Assembly (NCBI GenBank): GCA_014898425.1 | Contig: RCSZ01000002.1 | Span: 2,294,001 to 2,358,000, forward strand | Direction: 5' to 3' | DNA length: 64,000 nucleotides | From: Botryotinia globosa | Taxonomy: Eukaryota > Ascomycota > Leotiomycetes > Helotiales > Sclerotiniaceae | In this document: in pieces, positions 1 through 11,833 of the stretch | How the letters are laid out: the number at the start of each line of letters is the position of its first letter | Position numbering within the stretch: the stretch's first letter is position 1 | The notes under the pieces: generated by a model | Database searches by the model: none | What the model was told of the DNA's origin: nothing | Seen by the model: the letters and a program-made list of their open reading frames with translations, nothing else | Program-made: the position numbers and the translations under genes

Positions 1-1744
1 TCGATATTATTTTCGAAAGAGCTTATTATAGAAGCAAAATATAGAGACTAAAACAAAGTGCTTTACTACATTATTACCGCAGATATACAACGCAACAACC
101 AACGCTAAAGAATTTGAATGTAGAAATAAAATAATAAGCACAACAGGTCAATGCTGCCACACATCGATGACTTCCAAGAGAAATCAACAATATGAAACTA
201 GTTTCTGCATCCATCGCACACTGATTCAGCTAAACGACATCATTGAGTTCACCTCTACAACAATCGAAACCTATCCTGCGGATCTCTTTCTTGGCCATTC
301 TACAACAGAGTCCTCCTCCTTCTCCTCCTACAAAGTCATCGAATTCAGTTAACGAAGTTCATAAGACCAAACAATAGGAACCAAAACAGTAGGCAGAAGA
401 GGAGCACATTGCCACGAACACTGCCAGGAACGAGTGCTCGAATTCAACTTCCTCCTCCTCCAACCTCGATACCTTCAACATCTTCAATCCAGCTCTCTGC
501 TGCGCCGCAGACATCGTATCTACACTTCAATAGACTCTACATATCTCGATTCTTCGATTCTACAAATTTAAATTCTACAATTCAACAGTCGTCAGCGAGC
601 AATGTAGAGCATTCGGGATTCAATTATATATTGGGAGTGATTCAGAATTCAGGAGTTTGATTCCATTAGGGTAAGTAGTAACTTTCAAACTTTATACATA
701 CTATAGTATTATTTGAGACTTTTTGGTGTCGATATCGTGAATACAGTTATAAAACTATGATAGGTATATACCTGTTCAACTTTCAATAGTTCTAATCGAG
801 AAATAGACAATAGCAATATATACATTACCATTGAGCCTATTATGAAGATTTTATACTCACTATCAAGGTGATACCAATAGCAATTATGTGCTCCCTGTAC
901 ATGTGTTCCCTCAATTGTCAACTCCTTCTTGTAGACTATCAACCTGCTGCAGATAATGTGAAATTCCTATGCGTTCTCATTCTTTCCATTCGTAAGCTTC
1001 TTGAAGATGCGGGTGGTCCGTCTTAGCGTTGATATACTTTGTGAGAATTGCATGACTCTCTTCAAGATGTTCAATCTTCCTGATTACCCACAGGTATTTC
1101 GAGATGATATGACACGAGTGAACTTAAAATGAGGAATCTTTAGCAACTATTTCCTTATGAAAACTTAGAATACTCTCGAAAACCTCGTTGACTCCTGTTG
1201 GTTTGAGGAGTGTACCAATGATGCAGGACCTACGATGTAAGTTCTAATTCTCAAATGGTAGTCTAGTTCAAGAGCTAGCTATGCATAGAATAAGCAGTCC
1301 GTATATAGGCCTTGCTGTAGGACTAGCCCCTTGGTTGTAAACTATGAATGACTTAAAGCCATTCATTCATTCACTCCTGGTTCACACAGTTTCTAAGACT
1401 AATGAGGAGGAATTACCAAAAATATATACATGTGTAGCGGTTGAGATATGAGAAGAAGGAGCAGACTTGTTTGCGTTAGGATAATCCGATAAGATAGGTT
1501 GAAATAGGGTATTCCTTTATATCTGAAATGAACGTATGTCAGTAAGTGTGAAGACTAACGGAGCGCTGCCAAAATGAACTTGGAAATATCTCATGAAATG
1601 TTTGATTTGAATATCTTGGGAATTAACATGATAATCCATTAGAGATTGAATAATCAAAAGACATCTTTTTGATATCAAATTATCAAAGAATGAATTTGTT
1701 AAAATTTTCGAAAATTGAGAACAATTTCATCAGTCTATACACCC
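1..1744. other. Intergenic, no gene recognised
   Basis: AT-rich sequence with stop codons in all frames at short intervals. The short open frames here (for example 409-660) are Ser/Thr-rich and have no domain, signal peptide or plausible splice partner. I see no RNA gene. Confidence 0.6.
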
Positions 1745-2140
1745 ACTAATAGTCGGCTTTTATAAGCGGCCTCCTAGTTCCTAGTCGGGGAAAGCGGTTG
1801 TCCCCGGAAAGCGATTGTCCTCAAAAAACTTCGAAAATACTATAATGATTGAATTATATTAATTATAATCTTTATAAATTATATAATTATTAATAAAATA
1901 TTGATTCTTATTATTTATTTATTCTATTTATTATAATAAATAAAATTAAAGTTAAATGTGATAGATAATATTATTGAATTTAATAAGATTATAATAATTC
2001 AATAATATCAAATCCATTATTCTTTTTTTCAAAATTGAATAAAATATATACCAAGATTTTTTGAGAACAACCGCTTTCCGAGAACAACCGCTTTCCCCGA
2101 CTAGGAACTAGGAGGCTGCTTATAAGAGCCGACTATTAGT
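1745..2140. mobile_element. MITE-like element with 84-bp terminal inverted repeats
   Basis: Two 84-nt arms (1745-1828 and 2057-2140) are reverse complements without gaps and differ at only six positions, all of them transitions. Each arm holds an internal near-duplicate of a GGAAAGCGGTTGT-like motif. A TA dinucleotide at 1747-1748 and at the matching place on the right (2137-2138) could be the TA target duplication typical of Tc1/mariner insertions; the ATAG.../...CTAT termini would then lie just inside it. The roughly 230-bp centre is very AT-rich and has no coding capacity, so the element would be non-autonomous. Structure is seen directly; the mariner-type assignment is inference. Confidence 0.8.
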
Positions 2141-4331
2141 AGTGTTCAAGTGTTTCTAATTCATCAAAAATAATCTTCAACATTAACCCCACTCAATACA
2201 GATTTAAAAAATAGAAGCAATACCTGGCCTCTCACGATTATCTTCCTTTGTCCTCATTTATATACTGTCGCGATTGGAATTGTCTATATACCCGTTGATA
2301 GATATGTCATATCTAGCTACGTCTATTGTAGTGATCAAAGACTGTTCTAGAGTCTTGTGATGCAAGAGGCTGCCAAGTAGCACCTCAACTCTCACCGCAG
2401 AGCAACAACGGATTCTGTATAAAAGCAAGAAGATTGATCACTGCGAGCTGCTTCAGACCGGAATTGCGTTTTCTCGGAGACCATAGAGTTCATGAATCTT
2501 CCATCCTGATTGTAAAACACACGCATGTGCTATCAATGCAATTTGATAGTTTAAGGGGAAGGTACGGATAGTACAGAGTTTAGACTTTGCACCATTGTGT
2601 GATGGCTATTGAGCTTCAAATTTTCGGCTCGTGGAGTGTTCACAAAGATTGATTGGCCCATTGAAGAAGATTATATAATCATAATCCTGTTTGTATTTAT
2701 CAAAACTCCTGTATCGAGGTCGGAGGGCAGAGATTGGCCCCAGCCAACACAGTGGCACCTTTAAATGCATTGAAATGCAATGATCTATATTACATTCTAG
2801 GAACTAGATAACAAGAAACATGTAGTGCCTGTGGTTTTAGTGAAATCACGGGATTACAAAGGACACTACATTTTATAATCGCCTTCGATTCTCCGTTGAA
2901 TTGATTTCACTGAGCCATGTTGGACATGAGCCAGAATTATGTTTTTCCTGCAGTCGCTTCTATGCCCTCTCATCTCCAAGTCTTCTGCTCTCCAAATATG
3001 CAAAAAGAGCATCATAGCTATGATGCTAGGAGATTGACACCTGTAATTCCTGCTAAGCCCAAGAATCAAGGTTTATAGACAATATCAATCGCAACATGTG
3101 TTGTATGAAGGAAACATTCTTGATCTTTATATTCACTGATGATCTATGAAGTTTCACTGTTTGGAAGTCTCATAACATAATGCCGACGTATAGACATATT
3201 CTATAAAGTATGAGGCTAGCCATCCACCGCTCGCTATCAGATTCAATGCATCGCGAAATGCTTCTAGTTAGAGGATGATTGTCAATAAATGCAACATGCT
3301 GGGCACTTGATCTATTCTACTGTTCCAAGTATGATAGAAATTAGAAACAAATACTGAATTGACGCTACGGACACTACCTGCCCGAAATTTGATAGCAGAT
3401 TCAATGTTGTCCATCCTGATGTTGAAGGGGTACACATTTTGTGGGATCTCTCTGCACACTCATTGATTTTCTGTCTTATTCCGAGATCTTGTCATATATG
3501 TTGTCTGCGCCGTTCTAGTAAATATTTTACTAATGGTATCAATTGAGTATCTATGAGCAGCTGAGTATCGTGGGGGTGGTTTCGCAAAACAAAGTGACCA
3601 AAGGTAACTGCAATATTTTTTCGGTCATACTACATGAATGGCCGAATCTCTTGCTGAGCGATTTTTGCAGAAACAAGGGTCCAAAAATGCAGATGATCAA
3701 AAGAGGAATGCGGGGCACTATTTGTGTAATGAAGAGAATGATGAAGATGCGGGGATGGGTATTGGGGGCTAAGCCCCCTTTTCTACTAGGTAATATCCAG
3801 CCGCTTACAAAATGATATGTGACAAGTGATTTCAATTTTCTGAAATTGACTAGAGATCAATTCCTACGGCTTTTCCACTTTCACGAAAACGACAATTCTT
3901 GATTAGCCGAGAATTTGATCTTTTCGGTGGAGTGGGTATTCATGGCTTCACTCTCCGTCTTGAACAAGAGTTTGGAGGTGACGATATGAGGGAATTGTGA
4001 GCCACAAGTCGTGGCAGAAACTTGTTGGTTAATATTGGCGAGGAATTACACACAATGCTGCGCGGCGTCACAATGTCAAGCTGATGTATCCTGTGACGCG
4101 ATAATTCAGATGAACATGCTCTCGAGATGACCGAGAAACAGCTGCACAAGTCTTTTCTAGCAGCTTCCGCTTCTACCGGTTCTTACTCAGAATTACACGA
4201 ACACTTGAAGAGAAATCTTGTATAAAGGAAATGGGATTCCCACCCCACAGAAAATCAGAATTAGATTCAATATCCAGAAATCTCAAGCAAACAATCCGCA
4301 AACATCAGCAAGCGACTCAGCAATCTTCACC
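2141..4331. other. Intergenic; upstream region of the lectin-like gene
   Basis: No supported gene. Opposite-strand open frames around 3543-3835 overlap each other and lack any recognisable feature. A short perfect hairpin with GGGGGCT/AGCCCCC arms lies at 3764-3778. The last few hundred bases should contain the promoter and 5' UTR of the gene starting at 4332, but no element can be assigned with confidence. Confidence 0.5.
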
Positions 4332-4994
4332 ATGTACTTCAACTTCAATTCAATTGCGTGCTCAATCGTGGCACTCCTCACCTTCCAAGCTGCAGCTGTA
4401 CCTATCAGCGTCAACATCTTGACCCAAGGAGCGTCTGTGGAATCTTCCGCTGGGGCTGTACGCACTTACTACCAAGCCGCCAACGGCTCGGTCATAGAGA
4501 TCATTCCGAATTTTCCCGCTACTTTGGGCTACACTAGTAGCGTGTTAATTCCCGCAGGTATCGCGAAAACCAATACTCCTCTTGCTGCTATATCCTGGGG
4601 ATCTTTCGACGAGGTAAATCTTCTCTTTCTCATTCCTCCATTTTCCGCTTCCCCCTTCCCTCTTCTTCCTTGTATTCCATACATATCAATCGACAACTAA
4701 CAACACCTTTAGATACACTTGTACTACATCGGTGTCGGATTCAGCAACACGCACTTGCGGGAGAAGATCTGGAAATCCGGTGTTGGATGGGCAGATGGGG
4801 GACTCAATTCACTTGGCTACACCACGCAGACCAGCACGAGTTTCCTGACGGCATATCACGATGGAACGACGGTGGCAGGAAGCACATGGCGCGTGGCGTT
4901 TGTGTGTTCGACTCTGAACTTGCCAGTGGCGGGCAGTCTTTGCGAAGCATCAAAGACTTCGTTACTTCCCTGGACCGTCGCTGCTTATATTTAA
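4332..4994 (+). CDS. Small secreted fucose-specific-lectin-like protein
   Basis: Two exons, 4332-4613 and 4713-4994, joined in phase 0 across a 99-nt GT-AG intron (GTAAAT...TTTAG), give 187 aa. The ATG at 4332 is the first in-frame ATG and opens a typical signal peptide (hydrophobic core IACSIVALLTFQAAA, likely cleavage near residues 20-22). The mature part shows the repeated pattern of fungal AAL-type fucose lectins: VRTYYQAANGSVIEI is followed later by AAISWGSFDEIHLYYIGVG and a W-x-GVGW-x-DGGL segment. One NGS glycosylation sequon is present, and two cysteines near the C-terminus could pair. Full family members are six-bladed propellers of about 310 residues, so this protein would supply roughly half a propeller and would need to oligomerise or act differently. 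Family assignment is by eye and sugar specificity is unknown. Confidence 0.75.
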
Positions 4995-5996
4995 CTCGAT
5001 GGAATCCCAAATTCCTAGGGAGATTGAGATTTGAGGCATGGATTATGGTGGTTGATAGGTGAAGGAAAACAAACCCTGCTTGGCTTTCACGTCGGGTATG
5101 AGTTCTTTTCTTCCACGCTTGTGACATGGAATGACGGGGCTTGAGTTTATTCCTTGGGGTTCAATTCACGTGCTCTTTATTTCTTTCATCGGGTCGCAGA
5201 AGCTTACATTCATTCTTTAATCTGCTAGACGTGAGTCTGGATGGTCTCTTCCTCGAGTCTTGAAAAACGTATCGGGCGATGTTCTCATCTATATTATATA
5301 AATGAACGAACAAATGAATGAATCATTCCACTCCCATGAGTTGCAGTCAGTGAGACCATCAATGCACAAGCCCTTCTATCTTTCCGCGTCAGCCTCCTCA
5401 CTCGGAGTCTCATCTCGTTGTCCAAGTAGCGTCAGTACTTTAATTAGCATCCTCCTATTTTGAACACGCCCTACTTCAATAATACACATCAACTTATTGT
5501 GGATACATTTCAATAAGATTGAATACTACTGACCACGTTCTAAATCACCTCTAGAATTTATATATTTCCAATACTTCATTTCCAATCCGACTATTCATTA
5601 AAAGCAATCTCATCCTCAAAGACGATCACTTTCAAGCTTAGTATACACCTCTCAAGTTTTAATTATATAAATTCCTATACTTTAGTCAATTCTCGCTAAT
5701 GGTTTTATATTCAAGATTGATTTATAGTTGTAGTTGCGGATATTTAGAACTATAATATATATTATCTTAATATTATCTAGCTATAATATCTCTATAACTT
5801 ACTATTCACAAGTTACAAGTTATAACAGCAGATAGAATCCAGAAGCTCCCTCCCTATCCCCAACATTCTAATCCCATCTTCGATATTTCACATCTCCCCT
5901 CATTCCCCCCCACCCATTCAAACTCTCCTCTTCATCATAATCTATATCTCTCCAATAGTCATTTTACTTATAACCTATAATAGATATCTCAACCTT
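4995..5996. other. Intergenic, no gene recognised
   Basis: 3' flank of the lectin-like gene, grading into AT-rich DNA with pyrimidine-rich stretches. Nothing else is supported. Confidence 0.5.
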
Positions 5997-6000
5997 CTAA

Positions 6001-6078
6001 CTTCTCAACTTCTCAACTTTCTCAACTTCTCAACTTCTCAACTTCTCAACTTCTCAACTTCTCAACTTCTCAATTTCT
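6001..6078. repeat. Tandem 8-bp repeat (CTTCTCAA)n
   Basis: About nine to ten head-to-tail copies of CTTCTCAA with one inserted T and a degenerate last copy. It lies in pyrimidine-rich intergenic DNA. Confidence 0.9.
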
Positions 6079-6600
6079 CAATCTCCAATCCACAATTTAC
6101 AAACTAGATGTATAATAAATCATCGCTTTTTATTCTTTATTATATATATATAAAGATATATTATACTAATAACCTCAGAATAATATAATATTGAGTATAA
6201 CTATTGAAATCCCATTCCATTCCATCTCACCCCTATCAACATTCAATCACTATCTCCACCCCCCTCAATATTTAGATTTCTATCACTCTAACACTCAAAC
6301 CCCAACACTATATTCCTCACCCACCACCCCTCCCCCATTTATAAACCTCATTCATAAACCTCATTCATAAACCCCCGAATCCTCATCACACCACACTTCA
6401 GCTAATAAAAATCTCTAGCTCTTTATAGCCCTACCTCCTACCTCCTCCAATACTTCACTCTTCACTTCTTTCAATTATAAAATCATAAATAAATATACCC
6501 ATCATCCCATCACCCCATCATCCCATCACCTCATTATCAAACCCTCTCCAAATCCCCTATCCTCTCTCCAAATCCCCTATCCCTCATTCCTTTACTCAAT

Positions 6601-6670
6601 TTCACTCAACTTCACTCAACTTCACTCAACTTCACTCAACTTCACTCAACTTCACTCAACTTCACTCAAC
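6601..6670. repeat. Perfect 10-bp tandem repeat, 7 copies
   Basis: Seven identical copies of TTCACTCAAC occupy exactly 70 bp, preceded by a shorter duplication of a CTCTCCAAATCCCCTATC-like segment. Confidence 0.95.
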
Positions 6671-6702
6671 TTCACTTCAAACATAAATCAAGTAAAATTT
6701 TT

Positions 6703-7070
<368 letters not shown>

Positions 7071-7806
7071 CACTTCATTCATTCATTCATTCATTCATTC
7101 ATCCACCTATCCATCTATCCATCCATCTCACCTATCCACCAACCCATCTATCCACCAAAAAATAAGATCAAGATAAACAAAATCAAAAGTCAACACAAGA
7201 TTCTATTATATTTAATATTACCATTTATATTCCACTCTCCACATTCTTTATATTTCATTTGATAGATTATAGTATTATATGGTATCAAGCTACTTTGCTT
7301 CATATCTTAATCGAAGTAGAAATGTAAGTCGATATCTGATCCTCTTTCACGAGTTAAAAGTTGTGAAAAAACGAGTTAAACTTATTCAGATATGGAAAAA
7401 GATGTAAAAATCAATACCTAATACTATACTTCATACGTACTCAATAATTCTAATTCCAATCATGTAAAGATTAATTGTTCATTTGCACACCGCTGCATAT
7501 ATTCATCTATATATTTATGTGTCTTTCCTCCTATATAGCATTCTGAAAATTGAGCTCTTGGGTCACCTGCCCTTTGAGCCTGAATACGAACATACAATTT
7601 CCTCGAGTTCCCACTTCGAGCTCCATACACTGGAACAGCAGAAACTCTTCGATACCTGATCCAAGATAGGTTTCAAAACAACGACGAATCAACCATGACA
7701 GATTCAAAGACTTCGCTCCTTACAGAGCATCTTACCTCTGCATATCCAAACCTACCTGCCAGTCCAAAATCTCCACATTTCCTCTTCTCCCATATCCAAC
7801 AACACA
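7071..7806. other. Intergenic between repeat tract and MFS gene 3' end
   Basis: CATT/ATCC simple repeats to about 7150, then unique AT-rich DNA. It contains the terminator region of the convergent MFS gene. No gene is supported; the frame at 7695-7910 is antisense to the MFS 3' end. Confidence 0.5.
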
Positions 7807-9447
7807 CTACCTCCTATCCAACCTGTCATGCAAAACATTTTGTTTCATCAGACTCCCCACCCCAGCCATTAAGATCGCAAAACCTAGTGCCGTCAAGAAC
7901 ACCCCCCTAAAAGCATCCATGAAACTTTCCGTTACACCCTCATTCCACCCCTCAGGAAGTTTATTCAATTCATCGAAAGAATCTCGAATTCTCCCAATGA
8001 TCTCTTCCGCATTCGGTCTATCTCCGAATTTCTCCCACAGGTCCGACTTGAGTATATTTTGATACACTGCGCTTGCAATGGTAATACCAATTGTTGAGCC
8101 TGTGGAACGGAATGCATAGGAAGCTGATGTGATAACCGAGTGGTGATCATGCGATACTGCTGAGATAATCGCTAGAAGTGTAGTTGTGAGAGTTGCACCG
8201 TATCCGATTCCTGTCAAGGAGAGATAGATATATATTGGCCAATCCGGACTGTTAGAATCGAGAGTTGCTAGAAGACCGGTTCCAACGACGAGCATTGTAA
8301 GTGTTATCAAACTAATTGATTTATATTTTCCAGTTCGATTCATGATGATTCCGGAACCAAGAGATCCGACAGAAGCTCCGATTGATTGCGGAATTAGACG
8401 CATACCGGAGGCGGTGGTAGATTCACCCCGGACTTGGTAATATAAAGGAACGTAAAAGATGATCATAAAGACGACCATTGTAACGAACCAATTTGCAAGA
8501 CAAGCGGCGAGAACAGTACGGTTTGCGAGGAGGCGAACTGGAATAACAGGTTCCGAGGCGATGTATAGTTCGATGTATATAAATCCAAGAAGAGAAACGA
8601 GAGAAAGGGAGAGCGAGACATAAACGAGCGGATGGTTCCAAGGTACGATATTACCACCAGAATTGAGTCCTAGGAGGAGGAGAACAAGTGTAAGAACCAG
8701 CGCGAAAGAACCCATAAAATCCACTCTCGATAACTTCGATTTCTCGCTCTTCTTGGGAGGAATATCAACCAGACAAGCGACCAGAACGCCAGAAACGATA
8801 ATAAAAGGAACTTGAGCCAAAAATGCCATTCGCCATCCCCAAGTATCATTTACCCAACCTCCAAAAACCCCTCCCAGGCCGGCTCCCGTTCCATAACATA
8901 TATTTCCAATCCCCTGCACCACACCTCTCTTCCTCAACGGAACCAAATCACTTCCTACAAAAGTGCTTATAGCCATCAATCCACCGCCTCCACATCCTGC
9001 CACCACTCTCCCAAATATCATCACCCATTCGTTTTTCGCCAATCCGCATATCAAATTTCCTGCCGCAAATAATACATTGCTCACAATCAATCCAGTTCTC
9101 CGACTAAAGATATCTGTGAGGCGGCCAGAAAGCGGTTGACAAGCTGCATTTGCGATGAGATATGCAGAGGCGAGCCAGGAAAGAAGAGAGAGGGAGTTGA
9201 ATGATGTGGAGATGCTGGCGGAGAGGGTGGCGATGATTGTTGAATCTAGAGCACCGAGGAAGACGCCTACCCAGATTGCTCCAAGGGTAACTACTAAACG
9301 TTTGGTGCTTTGTTCATTGGGGATGACTGTCGCTTCAGATGTGGAAGGGTCTTGGATTGCAGATTCAGATGATGGTGATTGGGAGGGTGAAGTCGTGGTA
9401 TCTGCGAGGAGGGGTGTTTCTTCATCCAAGTGGTTGGATGAAGACAT
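7807..9447 (-). CDS. MFS transporter, 14-TM DHA2 type, probably vacuolar
   Basis: Single-exon gene for 546 aa. It belongs to the major facilitator superfamily and matches the drug:H+ antiporter-2 / vacuolar basic amino-acid transporter (Vba/Fnx) pattern: LGALDSTIIATLSASI in TM1, SWLASAYLIANAACQPLSGR in TM2, motif-A-like GRLTDIFSRRTG in the following loop, and a motif-C-like GTGAGLGGVFGG in TM5. The about 50-residue cytosolic N-terminus carries EETPLL, which fits the acidic dileucine [DE]xxxL[LI] signal used by AP-3 to route cargo to the vacuole in yeast. The likely role is proton-coupled import of basic amino acids into the vacuole, or efflux of small molecules; substrate cannot be decided from sequence. 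No introns are needed. It diverges from the MARVEL gene across 1.4 kb. Confidence 0.9.
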   Translation of the reverse strand: MSSSNHLDEETPLLADTTTSPSQSPSSESAIQDPSTSEATVIPNEQSTKRLVVTLGAIWVGVFLGALDSTIIATLSASISTSFNSLSLLSWLASAYLIANAACQPLSGRLTDIFSRRTGLIVSNVLFAAGNLICGLAKNEWVMIFGRVVAGCGGGGLMAISTFVGSDLVPLRKRGVVQGIGNICYGTGAGLGGVFGGWVNDTWGWRMAFLAQVPFIIVSGVLVACLVDIPPKKSEKSKLSRVDFMGSFALVLTLVLLLLGLNSGGNIVPWNHPLVYVSLSLSLVSLLGFIYIELYIASEPVIPVRLLANRTVLAACLANWFVTMVVFMIIFYVPLYYQVRGESTTASGMRLIPQSIGASVGSLGSGIIMNRTGKYKSISLITLTMLVVGTGLLATLDSNSPDWPIYIYLSLTGIGYGATLTTTLLAIISAVSHDHHSVITSASYAFRSTGSTIGITIASAVYQNILKSDLWEKFGDRPNAEEIIGRIRDSFDELNKLPEGWNEGVTESFMDAFRGVFLTALGFAILMAGVGSLMKQNVLHDRLDRR

Positions 9448-10890
9448 GTTTGCGTGGGTGAAAAGTCGTGTATCTTTGATTTCTTGGTTATGTATCTATT
9501 GATGTATCGTTGCAGCATAAAGATTGGATGAGAAAGAGAAAGACAATATATAGAACTATATATTACCAAAAATTATATAGATACAGTAGAAAGGAAGGAA
9601 GGAAAAAAGGCCAATAATGTTTTGTGAATAATATTCCGAGGTCTTATCACACATCACGCAAACAAACAATCAATTACTCACCGACACTTTGACAAGTTAA
9701 CTTCATTTAGGATCTGATTTGAAAGTTGTTGATTGAACTTCTTTCAAATGTGTTTTGTAGTATCTCTCTCGTATGAAATACCCAGTTGGTGATGATAACC
9801 ATTTGGAGGAAGTGCTGGATTTGTGGATGATGGAAGGAAGATAGTAGATGGATAGAAGAAGTCCTTGTCCTTGTCATTATTCCATGTTTTGATGTAACTT
9901 GTAAGAGGTATTTCCTGATCCACGGGCACAGAGGACTTGTTACTGATATCAGAATGCTTGAATTCGGATACCGGTAAGAGGAAACCGATTGAATTCTATA
10001 TTATTGAGGTCGGTAGGTGGTTGTCTATACACTCACTCATCCCTCACTCATCCCTCACTCATCCATCACCTTACGCAGCCTTCACAACCCAAATCTCAGC
10101 CTTCTCTTTCAGCCTTCTCTTTCAGCCCACCTGAGCAAGCTTCATTGATTACCCAGCCACAAACATTAATGATTGGCAGTATTATACTTATTAAAATAAA
10201 CATTCCTCTCAAATCCTCTCTACTCTACCTACCTAGATGCCCGACCTACCTACTATGTACTCCCTTCCTAGCTATGGAATCCACTTGATTCGTCAAAACC
10301 CCATCGATACCAAGGAGCAACCAAGTCGTCAAAAAGCAAGATTTCATAATAATAATATAATACAGTAATAATAAAAGGCTGAGCAGTTCTTCTATTACGA
10401 AAGAGTACCGGTACGTACGGATGAGTGAGGAATACGCGTATGAAGTTGATGAGCCTCTTGTCTTCGTATGATTTAGAGTTTGCTTTGATTCATTCGCTTT
10501 GATCGTCTTGACATTTGACATCTCTATCCTTTCGCACCATTTTGACTTTCCGTGCGTGACAAATTGTGAATATCATAAAGTTACCCGCCCGCACACCTCC
10601 CACACACACACATACCACACATACCACACACACACACACACATATACCAAGCAAATATCAGACAGCTGGAGTCTCCAAGGGTTTACCTTCAGCCCCTCAG
10701 AATCAGAATATACAAAGTACGCACTCGATACGAGATTCAGAATACCACCATTCCATACCCATCTAGGTTATCTGAGTACTCTTGGAAAAACATCCACACC
10801 TGGAGCATTTGAGAGGGAATACACGTCGCATTTGACTGTACACTTTCTATACCGTCGATTCAAAATTCCAGAAATCAATACACCGACAAC
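9448..10890. promoter_or_regulatory. Divergent intergenic region, MFS / MARVEL genes
   Basis: 1.44 kb between two divergently transcribed genes, so it should hold both promoters. Contents visible are a polypurine stretch near 9585-9607, a CTCATCCCTCACTCATCC repeat near 10030-10070, and a CA-rich (CACACA/ACATACC) tract at about 10596-10645. No specific factor sites are assigned and no gene is seen. Confidence 0.5.
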
Positions 10891-11833
10891 ATGGAATTCT
10901 CAATACATAATTTACAGAAGTATAAACTGGCTGTACATATCGTACAGTTAGCTATGGCAGTCGTCATATGGATATTAGATATCGTCGTCATGCGATCAAG
11001 TGCAAAAGTAGATGGAAGACTTGGATGGAACTTTGGTTATGTATGTATATTTTCATTTCGCAGATGCGATGATGGACTCGTGCTGATCATGAATCCAATA
11101 GACATTCTTGGTCTTACCCGCAGTTATCTATCTTACCATGACCGTACGATTCCCCAGGACGAGAAAATTCGCAAACCCGTATGCGCTGTTGGTGATTGAT
11201 CTCGTTTGGTGTATTATGGCTCTGTCGGCTTTTGCAGCGGTCGCAAACTGGAATTCAACAGGGGAATGTGGAAGTGGTTGCAAAGTGAGCAAGGCAGTGG
11301 TGGGATTAGGTGTTTTCTTATGGTATGTCTTGGTTCTCCTAATTCGCATGATTGGAATTCTCAACCGTACATTTCTAATCTCAAACAATAGGCTCTTTTG
11401 GATTCTCTCGACAGCAATGTCATTCTATGGTCTGATGTACTACAAGAGAGAAGGATATCTTCCCGGCGCATCCCGAGCTCCCAACAACGCAGCCATAATC
11501 GATCCCGATAAAGAAGCTTTCTCCACCGCTCCCCACGATGACGAATATGCACCAGTTCATAATGTCGAAGAGCACGAAGAGCATGAATTACACGATGATG
11601 GATATCCCGGCGGAAATTTCGTAGGCAGAGTTCATTCACCAGATTACGAACCTTCGAGTTATGGAGGATCATATGCACCTACATCGACGGCTCATCATGA
11701 CGATTTGGAAGCTTCAACCGCGTATACCGGATATAGTGCGAGTGGATATGGCGGATCACAAAATTCGAGGACGGGGCGAGCTCAGTTTCCTGAAGGAAAT
11801 TATGGTAATATTCCAGTCATTGGTGAGCCATGA
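10891..11833 (+). CDS. MARVEL-domain four-TM membrane protein
   Basis: Three exons, 10891-11044, 11124-11322 and 11392-11833, give 264 aa. The first donor used is GTATAT at 11045, because the neighbouring GTATGT at 11041 would put exon 2 out of frame; the second intron is 11323-11391 and joins within a Trp codon. Four hydrophobic segments follow the MARVEL layout: residues about 10-34 (KLAVHIVQLAMAVVIWILDIVVM), about 48-65, about 75-100 (YALLVIDLVWCIMALSAFAAVA) and about 115-138 ending SFYGLMYYKREGYLPG. The cytosolic C-tail (about 125 residues) is rich in Asp, Glu, His, Gly, Tyr and Ser. Fungal MARVEL proteins of this size are found at the plasma membrane or in eisosome-like patches; the exact role here is unknown. 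Confidence 0.8.

Noticed and set aside
409..660. Plus-strand open frame of 83 codons
   Set aside because: Ser/Thr-rich composition, no domain, signal or splice partner; looks like chance.
3764..3778. GGGGGCT/AGCCCCC hairpin followed by TTTT, like a rho-independent terminator
   Set aside because: Rho-independent termination does not apply to nuclear fungal genes and no gene ends here.
3543..3835. Overlapping open frames on both strands
   Set aside because: Both are open over the same short stretch and neither has recognisable features.
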